DNA of 64,000 nucleotides from ELB16-189 sp018266435. Lineage in GTDB: Bacteria; Bacteroidota; Bacteroidia; Cytophagales; Cyclobacteriaceae. The stretch is from contig CP126125.1 in assembly GCA_030123525.1 (NCBI GenBank), positions 2,666,001 to 2,730,000 of the forward strand, given 5' to 3'. Below, one piece after another: positions 19,025-26,671 of the stretch. The first letter of the stretch is position 1; each line of letters starts with the position of its first letter. The translations under genes and the position numbers were made by a program. The notes beneath the pieces were generated by a model. The model saw nothing but the letters and a program-made list of their open reading frames with translations. It made no database searches and had not been told where the DNA came from.

Positions 19025-19693
19025 ATGAAGTGGCTTATTGATCTTTTCACCAGTTCACTGGGAAGAAAACTGTTGATGGCTCTTACCGGCTTGTTTCTTA
19101 TCAGTTTTCTGGTAATTCATTGCACCATCAACGCAATGATTTTTTATAATGATGGCGGTACCACTTTTTCTCATTGGGGTCACTTCATGGGTACGAACCC
19201 CGTCATCCGCACGTTAGAGGTGGGATTGGTTGCTGGATTTCTTATCCACATTTTTCAAGGTCTTTTACTTTGGAAGAGAAACCACCAGGCGCGTCCGGTA
19301 AAATATAGTGTATCAAAAGATCCCAAGAGTACGTGGTATAGCCGCAGCATGGGTTTACTCGGCACATTGCTTTTGTTGTTTTTGATTATGCACACCTCGC
19401 ACTTCTGGATTCCTAACCGTACCCATCAGTTTACACAAGGGGAAGAACTACCTCTTTACAACATGATGTTTGAGGTGTTTTCAAATCCGTGGGTTGTATT
19501 CTTCTACGTGGTGGGGTGTGTGTCGTTATTCTGGCATTTACTCCACGGATTTGCCAGTGCTTTTCAAACACTTGGCCTCAATCATTTAAAATATAATGGT
19601 ATCATTTCATTTATAGGTACTGCTTTTTCCATCATTGTTCCTTTTCTTTTTGCATTGATGCCCATTGCAGTTTATTTAAAATGGATTAATTAA
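19025..19693 (+). CDS. sdhC: Succinate dehydrogenase cytochrome b subunit
   Basis: A 222-residue integral membrane protein with five hydrophobic helices, matching the single-subunit diheme cytochrome b of type-B succinate:quinone oxidoreductases. Several helices carry His residues suited to haem ligation (FLVIHC, GFLIHIFQG, FLIMHTSHFW, LFWHLLHGF). It anchors SdhAB to the inner membrane and passes electrons to menaquinone. There is no separate SdhD gene, as expected for this type. It is first of the sdhCAB operon, with 33 bp to sdhA. Confidence 0.93.
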   Translation: MKWLIDLFTSSLGRKLLMALTGLFLISFLVIHCTINAMIFYNDGGTTFSHWGHFMGTNPVIRTLEVGLVAGFLIHIFQGLLLWKRNHQARPVKYSVSKDPKSTWYSRSMGLLGTLLLLFLIMHTSHFWIPNRTHQFTQGEELPLYNMMFEVFSNPWVVFFYVVGCVSLFWHLLHGFASAFQTLGLNHLKYNGIISFIGTAFSIIVPFLFALMPIAVYLKWIN

Positions 19694-19726
19694 TTCGATA
19701 ACTATACTATAAGACAGCATTGCACT

Positions 19727-21652
19727 ATGAAGTTTGAATCTAAAACTCCTGAAGGGCCGCTGGCCGAAAAGTGGACGAAGCATAAGTTTAATTTGAAACT
19801 GGTGAATCCCGCCAATAAACGAAAGTATGAGGTGATTGTGGTGGGAACCGGACTGGCCGGAGCATCGGCCGCAGCTTCATTGGCCGAGTTGGGCTACAAT
19901 GTAAAGGCATTTTGTTTTCAGGATAGCCCACGCAGGGCACACAGCATTGCAGCACAAGGCGGGATCAACGCAGCCAAAAATTATCAAAACGATGGCGACA
20001 GTGTGTACCGCTTATTTTATGATACCATTAAAGGAGGAGACTATCGCTCACGCGAAGCAAATGTTTATCGTCTGGCCGAAGTAAGTGTTAATATCATTGA
20101 CCAGTGCGTGGCGCAAGGTGTACCCTTTGCCCGGGAGTATGGCGGATTGCTGGCCAACCGATCATTTGGCGGGGCACAAGTGTCGCGTACATTTTATGCC
20201 CGCGGCCAAACCGGGCAGCAATTGCTATTGGGAGCCTACAGCGCACTGAACCGCCAGATTGCCAACGGCAAAGTGAAAATGTACACACGCACCGAGATGC
20301 TCGATGTGGTAGTAACCGATGGAAAGGCACGCGGCATCATCACCCGTGACCTGGTTACAGGAAAAATAGAAGCACACAGTGCTCACGCTGTTCTGCTATG
20401 CACCGGGGGATATGGAAATGTATTTTATCTCTCCACAAACGCAAAAGGATCAAACGTAACGGCAGCCTGGAGGGCACACAAAAAAGGGGCATTGTTTGCT
20501 AACCCATGTTTTACTCAAATACACCCCACCTGCATTCCGGTTTCGGGAGATCATCAGTCAAAACTGACACTGATGTCGGAGTCGCTCCGCAACGATGGCC
20601 GTGTGTGGGTGCCTAAAACAGCGCATAAAGGGCTGAAGGCCAAAGAAGCCGCTTCAATTCCGGAGTCAGATCGCGATTATTTTTTAGAAAGAAAATACCC
20701 CTCGTTCGGAAACCTGGTGCCGCGCGATGTAGCCTCGCGCAATGGTAAGATGATGTGTGATGAAGGACGCGGAGTGGGAGCTACCGGTCTGGCGGTATTT
20801 CTCGATTTTGCCGATGCTATTAAACGAGTTGGCCGCGATGTCATCTCTGCTAAGTACGGCAACCTCTTTGATATGTATAAACAAATCACAGGCGATGACC
20901 CCTACGAAATGCCGATGATGATTTTCCCGGCTGTGCATTACACGATGGGCGGCCTTTGGGTGGACTATAATTTAATGACTAGCGTTCCGGGGCTGTATGC
21001 CCTGGGCGAGGCCAACTACTCCGACCACGGGGCAAACCGTCTTGGTGCCAGTGCACTTATGCAGGGATTGGCCGATGGCTATTTTGTAATTCCCTATACG
21101 ATTGGTGATTATTTGGCCCACCTTGGGTGGAATGATAAGGTTGGGACAGACCACCCGGCATTCAAAGAAGCCATTGACGGTGTGAATGCAAAAATCAGCA
21201 AGCTCCTTTCCATCAAAGGAAAGAAAACAGTAGATGAACTGCACCGCGAGTTAGGGCTCACCTTGTGGGAACACTGCGGCATGTCGCGCAACGAAGAAGG
21301 TTTGAAGGCAGCCAAGAAAAAAATCCAGGAACTTCGGGCCGATTTTTGGCAAAATGTAAATGTACTCGGAGGCTCCAATGAATTGAATATGGAACTTGAA
21401 AAAGCAGGCCGTGTGGCCGACTTTATGGAACTTGGCGAATTGATGGTAGATGATGCATTGAACCGTAAAGAATCATGTGGCTGCCACTTCCGCGAAGAAT
21501 CACAAACACCCGAAGGCGAAGCCTTGCGCATTGACAGTGATTATGCTTTTTCTTCGGCATGGGAATACAAAGGTGAAAACCAACCGGAAGAATTGCATAA
21601 AGAAGAATTGCATTTTGAAAACGTGAAACTCACACAACGCAGTTATAAATAA
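19727..21652 (+). CDS. sdhA: Succinate dehydrogenase/fumarate reductase flavoprotein
   Basis: A 641-residue flavoprotein that oxidises succinate to fumarate in the TCA cycle and respiratory complex II. The dinucleotide-binding VVGTGLAGASAAASLAELG lies near residues 38-56, and the FAD-attachment segment RRAHSIAAQGGINAAK near 68-83 keeps the His. The catalytic QIHPTCIPVSGDH region and the capping HYTMGGLWVDYN and GEANYSDHGANRLGASAL segments are complete. The length fits the type-B family. It is the middle gene of sdhCAB, 20 bp before sdhB. Confidence 0.96.
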   Translation: MKFESKTPEGPLAEKWTKHKFNLKLVNPANKRKYEVIVVGTGLAGASAAASLAELGYNVKAFCFQDSPRRAHSIAAQGGINAAKNYQNDGDSVYRLFYDTIKGGDYRSREANVYRLAEVSVNIIDQCVAQGVPFAREYGGLLANRSFGGAQVSRTFYARGQTGQQLLLGAYSALNRQIANGKVKMYTRTEMLDVVVTDGKARGIITRDLVTGKIEAHSAHAVLLCTGGYGNVFYLSTNAKGSNVTAAWRAHKKGALFANPCFTQIHPTCIPVSGDHQSKLTLMSESLRNDGRVWVPKTAHKGLKAKEAASIPESDRDYFLERKYPSFGNLVPRDVASRNGKMMCDEGRGVGATGLAVFLDFADAIKRVGRDVISAKYGNLFDMYKQITGDDPYEMPMMIFPAVHYTMGGLWVDYNLMTSVPGLYALGEANYSDHGANRLGASALMQGLADGYFVIPYTIGDYLAHLGWNDKVGTDHPAFKEAIDGVNAKISKLLSIKGKKTVDELHRELGLTLWEHCGMSRNEEGLKAAKKKIQELRADFWQNVNVLGGSNELNMELEKAGRVADFMELGELMVDDALNRKESCGCHFREESQTPEGEALRIDSDYAFSSAWEYKGENQPEELHKEELHFENVKLTQRSYK

Positions 21653-21672
21653 ACCAAAAAACTGTACCGATC

Positions 21673-22440
21673 ATGAAGATCACATTGAAAGTCTGGAGAC
21701 AGAAAAACAGAACTACCAAGGGTGAATTTAAAACCTACCAGCACGAACACGTTTCGCCCGATATGTCATTTCTTGAAATGATGGATGTGCTGAATACCGA
21801 ACTTATAAAAAAGGGAGAAGAGCCTATCCATTTTGACCATGACTGTCGCGAAGGCATTTGCGGTATGTGCAGCATGTATATCAATGGCCACCCGCACGGG
21901 CCTTTACAAACTACCACATGCCAGCTTCACATGCGCACATTTAAAGATGGTGAGACCATTACCGTTGAGCCATGGCGAGCCCAGGCATTCCCGGTTATTA
22001 AAGATCTGGTAGTTGACCGGAGTGCATTTGATCGCATCCAGCAAGCAGGAGGATATGTAAGCGTAAATACAGGAGGGGTACCCGATGCCAACGAAATTCC
22101 GATTTCAAAAAACATAGCCGATGAGGCATTTGATTCTGCTGCCTGTATCGGATGTGGAGCCTGTGTGGCAGCATGTAAAAATTCTTCTGCCATGTTGTTT
22201 GTAAGTGCCAAAGTATCGCAATTTGCCTTGTTGCCACAAGGGCATGCCGAGCGGAAGGAACGTGCCGAGAAAATGGTGGCACAAATGGATGCCGAAGGCT
22301 TCGGAAATTGCAGTAATACAAAGGCGTGCGAGGCTGAGTGTCCCAAAGCAATTTCAGTTTCCAATATTGCCCGACTCAACCGCGAGTATTTTTCGGCCAT
22401 GGTTAGCAGCTATAAAGTAACGGTAGGGGGAGGGGAATAA
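21673..22440 (+). CDS. sdhB: Succinate dehydrogenase iron-sulfur subunit
   Basis: A 255-residue subunit that carries electrons from FAD to the cytochrome b. The plant-type [2Fe-2S] site is in CREGICGMCSMYINGHPHG with a later TTTCQLHM Cys. A [4Fe-4S] site CIGCGACVAACKN lies near residue 158, and CEAECPKAI supplies Cys for the remaining clusters. The final codons are Gly-rich and extend slightly past the usual end. It is the last gene of the operon; a 15-bp stem-loop lies 90 bp downstream. Confidence 0.96.
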   Translation: MKITLKVWRQKNRTTKGEFKTYQHEHVSPDMSFLEMMDVLNTELIKKGEEPIHFDHDCREGICGMCSMYINGHPHGPLQTTTCQLHMRTFKDGETITVEPWRAQAFPVIKDLVVDRSAFDRIQQAGGYVSVNTGGVPDANEIPISKNIADEAFDSAACIGCGACVAACKNSSAMLFVSAKVSQFALLPQGHAERKERAEKMVAQMDAEGFGNCSNTKACEAECPKAISVSNIARLNREYFSAMVSSYKVTVGGGE

Positions 22441-22531
22441 TTTTTCTTATGCTCTTTGATGATTAGGTAATTTCAGGTCATTAATATGTGGCGAAGAAGT
22501 TCGCCCAGAAACGCCTGAAAAATATAAGGCT

Positions 22532-22579
22532 AATAACTCTTGTTCAAAGTAAATTTTATACGGATGAACAGGAGTTATT
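22532..22579 (+). terminator. Long stem-loop after sdhB
   Basis: A 15-bp inverted repeat (22532-22546 with 22565-22579, AATAACTCTTGTTCA against TGAACAGGAGTTATT, one G-T pair) with an 18-nt loop, followed by TTATTT. It lies 90 bp after the sdhB stop and probably ends the sdhCAB transcript. Confidence 0.6.
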
Positions 22580-22714
22580 TATTTACAGAATGTTTTCTCT
22601 TAAGCCACAGTCTTTTATTTTACCTGTTTGATGAATTCATGCACAACAAGATGCTGCAGAAACAGGCATAACACATACGGCTACAAGTATTGTTAACAAT
22701 AAAAAATTCTACCC

Positions 22715-23202
22715 CTTGAATTTATTTTCAGTTCCTTTTTTTACGATGTCTGGTTAAATGAAAATAAACAAACTACCCTGCGTGCGTATGCTGACTATTT
22801 TCTTGCTGACTACGCAAAAAGGTACTTCCGCTACTGGGGTGTAATTAACCCCTCTGATGGATTATAGCCTGGTTTTCTTCCCGGAAGCAACGGTAATGCC
22901 TTTCCCATGTAGGGCTTCGGGAACGTGTTTTATGGTCAAGCCGGATACCTGGTGAAAAAAGAATTGCTTGGCAAACGAAACGGTATGTTAATGCCCTGTT
23001 TTCAATTACAAAGCGCAAAATTTAACCGGCTAAATGGCCGAAGAATGTGCATGACATAGGTGCGAACTGGCTTATTAAAGAGCACAATAGCAAGTTTACC
23101 TTAGACTACCGAAGCAGGCCCACATACAATGAAAATGGAACAACTTTGATGTCCGGTGCACGTAAAGCACAAATCACACTTCAATACCAGATTTACTTTT
23201 GA
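22715..23202 (+). pseudogene. Remnant of an outer membrane porin gene
   Basis: Translated fragments in two or more frames resemble the C-terminal part of a Bacteroidota porin of the OprO/OprP-like type. A first open piece (FFYDVWLNENKQ... LADYAKRYFRYWGVIN) ends at a TAG near 22867. A middle piece contains YGQAGYLVKKELLGKRNG. The last piece contains GANWLIKEHNSKFTLDYRS and ends in QITLQYQIYF just before a TGA at 23200-23202, a typical barrel end with a terminal aromatic residue. Stops and frame changes between the pieces show that the gene is dead. The N-terminal half is absent. The family call is from memory. Confidence 0.6.
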
Positions 23203-23208
23203 TGACGA

Positions 23209-23239
23209 TTTTCCCATTTCAAAAATAATCCTACCTTTG
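23209..23239 (+). promoter_or_regulatory. Promoter of tRNA-Gln
   Basis: TTTT at 23209-23212, 19 bp, then TACCTTTG at 23232-23239 (consensus TAnnTTTG). Transcription would begin about 23 nt before the tRNA. Confidence 0.65.
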
Positions 23240-23268
23240 CGCTCCAAATTTTAGGATTTGGGGGTTAT

Positions 23269-23342
23269 TGTCCCGTGGTGTAATGGCAACACTGCAGATT
23301 TTGATTCTGCCTTTCTAGGTTCGAGTCCTAGCGGGACAACCA
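23269..23342 (+). tRNA. tRNA-Gln (anticodon TTG)
   Basis: A complete cloverleaf. The acceptor arm pairs TGTCCCG (23269-23275) with CGGGACA (23332-23338). The anticodon stem GCAGA/TCTGC encloses the loop TTTTGAT with anticodon TTG, and the T arm is CTAGG TTCGAGT CCTAG. The discriminator is A at 23339 and CCA is encoded at 23340-23342. A terminator follows at once. Confidence 0.96.
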
Positions 23343-23346
23343 GTTT

Positions 23347-23368
23347 AAACCCGCGTGTGCGGGTTTTT
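23347..23368 (+). terminator. Rho-independent terminator after tRNA-Gln
   Basis: An 8-bp stem (AAACCCGC with GCGGGTTT) around a GTGT loop, ending in a T run. It starts 5 bp after the tRNA CCA and ends 11 bp before the prs ATG, so prs must be expressed by read-through or from a promoter within the tRNA unit. Confidence 0.8.
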
Positions 23369-23379
23369 AGTTTAGCAAT

Positions 23380-24309
23380 ATGGCTGTAAAGATTTTTTCA
23401 GGAAGCGCAACCACTTACTTGGCAGAAAAGATTGCCTATGCGTATGGCGAACCTTTGGGCAAAGTAAACTACCAGCACTTCAGCGATGGAGAAATGTCGC
23501 CCTATATATCTGAATCGGTGCGTGGTCATGATGTCTTTTTAGTTCAGTCCACTTTTGCACCAGCTGATAATTTTCTTGAACTCATGCTCATGATTGATGC
23601 AGCCCGCAGAGCAAGTGCTGAAAATGTAAATGTCATTATTCCTTATTTTGGCTATGCACGTCAAGACCGTAAAGACAAACCCAGGGTAGCGATTGCGGCT
23701 AAACTTATTGCTAACCTGATTTCTGCAGCCGGTGCCGACCGTATTATGACTTGCGATTTACACGCTGACCAGATACAAGGCTTCTTTGATATTCCGGTGG
23801 ATCACCTTGACGGGAATTTTATTTTTGTTCCGTATTTAAAATCATTAAAACTCCCTGATATCATGTTTGCTTCACCTGATGTGGGTGGAATTAAACGAGC
23901 CAGAAGTTTTGCTAAATTTTTTGATGCCGAATTAGCGGTTTGTGATAAGCACCGAAAGGAAGCCAACAAAATTGAAAGTATGAGGTTGATTGGCGAAGTA
24001 GAAGGCAAAGACGTGATATTGGTAGATGACTTAGTAGATACAGCCGGTACCATCTGCAAAGCAGCATCGCTGTTGAAAGAAAAGGGAGCAAAATCTGTTC
24101 GTGCGGTGTGTACACATCCGGTCCTTTCGGGTAAAGCATACGAGAATATCAATCATTCCGAGTTGGAAGAAATAGTGGTAACCGATACCATTCCTTTGCG
24201 AGGCGAGTCATCAAAAATAAAAGTATTGACCGTTTCTGATTTGTTTGCCAAAGCCATCCGGAAAATTCACGACCACGAATCCATCAGCTCACTTTTTATA
24301 AGACTTTAA
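23380..24309 (+). CDS. prs: Ribose-phosphate pyrophosphokinase
   Basis: A 309-residue PRPP synthase that transfers pyrophosphate from ATP to ribose-5-phosphate, feeding purine, pyrimidine, histidine and NAD synthesis. The family signature DLHADQIQGFF lies near residues 126-136 and the PRPP loop DVILVDDLVDTAGT near 210-223. The N-terminal FSDGEM and PYFGYARQDRK segments are also intact. The length is standard. It comes just after the tRNA-Gln terminator and 44 bp before rplY. Confidence 0.95.
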   Translation: MAVKIFSGSATTYLAEKIAYAYGEPLGKVNYQHFSDGEMSPYISESVRGHDVFLVQSTFAPADNFLELMLMIDAARRASAENVNVIIPYFGYARQDRKDKPRVAIAAKLIANLISAAGADRIMTCDLHADQIQGFFDIPVDHLDGNFIFVPYLKSLKLPDIMFASPDVGGIKRARSFAKFFDAELAVCDKHRKEANKIESMRLIGEVEGKDVILVDDLVDTAGTICKAASLLKEKGAKSVRAVCTHPVLSGKAYENINHSELEEIVVTDTIPLRGESSKIKVLTVSDLFAKAIRKIHDHESISSLFIRL

Positions 24310-24353
24310 ATTACAGACTACGTTTATTATTAACCATTAACTAAATAACTATT

Positions 24354-25043
24354 ATGAAAACTATTGAGATTATAGGGTATAAAAGAGCAAATCTCGGTAA
24401 GAGCGATTCTCAAAAAGTTCGCGACTACGGACATGTGCCATGTGTATTGTATGGCGGTGGGCAACAAGTGCACTTCCATTCACCGGTGATTTTATTTCGC
24501 GATCTGGTGTACACCAACGAAGCACACTTTGTGCACCTGAACATTGAAGGAGAAGAATGCCAGGCCATTATGCAGGAAGTGCAGTTTCACCCGGTGAGCG
24601 AAATTATTCTACACGTGGATTTTTTGCGTATCAGTGAAGAACGTAAAATCAAAATGCAAATCCCTATTCGGTTAACCGGTCAGCCAAAAGGTGTTGAAAA
24701 AGGCGGGTTACTTGTTAGGAAACGTGCGGCATTGAAAGTGCTGGCATTTCCAAAAGACATGCCTGATCATATTGATATTAACTGCACAGATTTGGATTTT
24801 CACCATGCTATCAAAGTGGGTGATGTAAAGGTTCAGAATCTGGAATTTTTAGATCCCAAGCAAGCAGCTATTGCATCGGTAGAGGTGCCTCGCGCTGCTA
24901 AACTGGTAGAAGAAGTTGCGGCAGCCGCCACACCGGCTGAAGGCGCTGCTTCGGCTGCAGGTGCTACTCCGGCCGCGGGTGCTGCTCCGGCTGCGGATGC
25001 TAAAAAAGCAGAAGCTCCTAAGAAGGACGAAAAGAAAAAGTAA
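24354..25043 (+). CDS. rplY: 50S ribosomal protein L25/Ctc
   Basis: A 229-residue long-form L25 (TL5/CTC type) that binds 5S rRNA. The N-terminal L25 domain begins near the start (GKSDSQKVRDYGHVPCVLYGGG) and the C-terminal beta domain follows (PIRLTGQPKGVEKGG... VLAFPKDMPDHIDINC). The last 45 residues are an Ala/Pro/Gly-rich tail ending in a Lys-rich stretch, encoded by imperfect tandem repeats of GCTGCTNCGGCTGC-like units. The order prs-rplY-pth is common in bacteria. Confidence 0.95.
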   Translation: MKTIEIIGYKRANLGKSDSQKVRDYGHVPCVLYGGGQQVHFHSPVILFRDLVYTNEAHFVHLNIEGEECQAIMQEVQFHPVSEIILHVDFLRISEERKIKMQIPIRLTGQPKGVEKGGLLVRKRAALKVLAFPKDMPDHIDINCTDLDFHHAIKVGDVKVQNLEFLDPKQAAIASVEVPRAAKLVEEVAAAATPAEGAASAAGATPAAGAAPAADAKKAEAPKKDEKKK

Positions 25044-25064
25044 ATTTCGTACCGACATAAACAC

Positions 25065-25098
25065 AATCCCGTTAGTGATACTGACGGGATTTTTTTTT
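25065..25098 (+). terminator. Rho-independent terminator after rplY
   Basis: An 11-bp stem (AATCCCGTTAG with CTGACGGGATT, one G-T pair) around a TGATA loop, followed by eight or more T. It lies 21 bp after the rplY stop. Confidence 0.9.
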
Positions 25099-25128
25099 CT
25101 TCTTTTCCACACATACAGACAAGTCAAT

Positions 25129-25136
25129 TATCTTTG
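25129..25136 (+). promoter_or_regulatory. Probable -7 element of pth
   Basis: TATCTTTG fits TAnnTTTG and ends 6 bp before the pth ATG at 25143, which would give a leaderless or nearly leaderless mRNA. The -33 site is poor. Confidence 0.5.
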
Positions 25137-25142
25137 ATCGAA

Positions 25143-25703
25143 ATGAAATACCTGATAGTTGGTTTGGGTAATCCGGGTGCTGCGTATGAACTCACCCGCC
25201 ACAATATTGGTTTTTTGGTGCTTGACCGTGTGGCCGACACGCATAAAATTAATTTCAACACCGAAAGATTGGCTGATCGGGCAGAACTTAAATACAAAGG
25301 ACGCTACCTGCATTTTATTAAGCCTAATACCTACATGAACCTAAGCGGAAAGGCCGTTGCCTATTGGTTGCAAGAATTAAAAATTGCAAAAGAAAATTTA
25401 TTGATTGTTGTTGATGATATCGCCCTTCCGTTTGGAGCCCTGCGTATGCGAACCAAAGGAAGTTCAGCCGGGCACAATGGGTTGAAAAACATAGAAGCTA
25501 CGCTTGGCAATCAAGACTACTCACGTCTGCGCTTTGGCATCGGAAATGATTTTGCCAAAGGTCAACAGGTGGATTTTGTACTTAGTAAATTTTCAAAACA
25601 AGAATTTGAACAACTTCCGGCCATGATGGATAATGCTGCCGATATGATTTATTCGTTTTGTACTATTGGCGCTGAGCGAACTATGAATTTTTTTAATAAA
25701 TAA
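25143..25703 (+). CDS. pth: Peptidyl-tRNA hydrolase
   Basis: A 186-residue Pth that releases tRNA from peptidyl-tRNAs dropped by stalled ribosomes. GLGNPGAAYELTRHNIGFLVLD (about 6-27) contains the catalytic His and conserved Asn. DDIALPFGALRMRTKGSSAGHNGLKNI (from about 93) carries the remaining active-site residues. I prefer the ATG at 25143 over a TTG at 25134, because the TTG lies inside the promoter -7 box and the ATG fits the usual N-terminus. It has its own terminator-separated promoter after rplY. Confidence 0.95.
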   Translation: MKYLIVGLGNPGAAYELTRHNIGFLVLDRVADTHKINFNTERLADRAELKYKGRYLHFIKPNTYMNLSGKAVAYWLQELKIAKENLLIVVDDIALPFGALRMRTKGSSAGHNGLKNIEATLGNQDYSRLRFGIGNDFAKGQQVDFVLSKFSKQEFEQLPAMMDNAADMIYSFCTIGAERTMNFFNK

Positions 25704-25742
25704 ACACTACGCAGCCATCATCAGCCCAGCGTGACAACCCAA

Positions 25743-26516
25743 TCATTTATTTTTCAGCAGGCTGAGTAGCTCTTCGGCACTTTTTTCTAAATCGGGTTTC
25801 TCTTTCAGGTAAGGTTTTAATCCTTCGCCCATGTAATTGGGTATCGTTTCGCCTTTCATTACTTTAGTTTGTATGTCGGTAAGTAAATCAAGTACATCTT
25901 TTTTACCGACAAAATTTTCTTTCTGTACTTTTTCAATAAACTGTTTGACAGCCAAAACCTTGTCGGTGCTGATCTCAACAGTCTTGGGCTGACCGTTCAG
26001 ATTTTTAGTTTTAACGTCTAAACAAGTGTTGTACAGATCAACGATACGGTTCAGATCGTGTTTTGAAAAATCACCTTTTTGAAAATGATCTTTTATATCG
26101 GGGCAATCTCCTAAAAAATTTGACAGTATTTTTTTAAACGACAAGTTGGGCACTTCTACACCCTGGCCATCTCGTTTTAAAAGGTATTGCCCACTCCATG
26201 ACGAATTGCTCTGGCCTTCCGGGTTGAAGGCAAGCAGGCTGAGGTAGCCATCTTTCACAATTTTCATCATGCGTATGCTGTTTTCATAACGCACGGCCCT
26301 GTATAAATCCTGGTTCATTCTCAGTGATCGGACTTGTGTAGATTGAAAGATCGTCTTTTTACCATGACTGGTTATTTGTACGCGATCGATTTTATCAAAG
26401 GATAAAATTTTAGCCTCACCCGTGAGTGTATCGCCCTTGAATGGAACGACAAAGTCAGCCTGGGCCCGAACAATCAGGCATGAAACCATATTGAGCAGAA
26501 TAAATGTGTATTTCAT
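25743..26516 (-). CDS. Secreted protein of unknown function
   Basis: A 257-residue protein with a cleavable signal peptide (YTFILLNMVSCLIVRAQA, cut near residue 20). The mature part starts with a beta-rich section (FVVPFKGDTLTGEAKILSFDKIDRVQI) similar in texture to many Bacteroidota exported proteins. It ends in a charged helical region (EKVQKENFVGKKDVLDLLTDIQTKV; KPYLKEKPDLEKSAEELLSLL). No catalytic motif, lipobox cysteine or T9SS tail is visible. It is divergent from the large metallopeptidase-like gene. I do not recognise a named family. Confidence 0.65.
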   Translation of the reverse strand: MKYTFILLNMVSCLIVRAQADFVVPFKGDTLTGEAKILSFDKIDRVQITSHGKKTIFQSTQVRSLRMNQDLYRAVRYENSIRMMKIVKDGYLSLLAFNPEGQSNSSWSGQYLLKRDGQGVEVPNLSFKKILSNFLGDCPDIKDHFQKGDFSKHDLNRIVDLYNTCLDVKTKNLNGQPKTVEISTDKVLAVKQFIEKVQKENFVGKKDVLDLLTDIQTKVMKGETIPNYMGEGLKPYLKEKPDLEKSAEELLSLLKNK

Positions 26517-26671
26517 TTTATAAGAATTAACCGGTGCAATTTATGATATCTTTTAACATAGTATTAGCAAAAAACGAATACAAAAACTTTTGTTAAGAAC
26601 TTTGGCTTATCGTTTTGTTTGGTATTGACAATCAATTTTTTTCCCGTAGATTTTCGAATTAATAATTCTCT

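Noticed and set aside
24930..25030. Tandem Ala/Pro-coding repeats in the rplY tail as a mobile or regulatory repeat
   Set aside because: They encode a low-complexity tail that is common in L25 proteins of this group.
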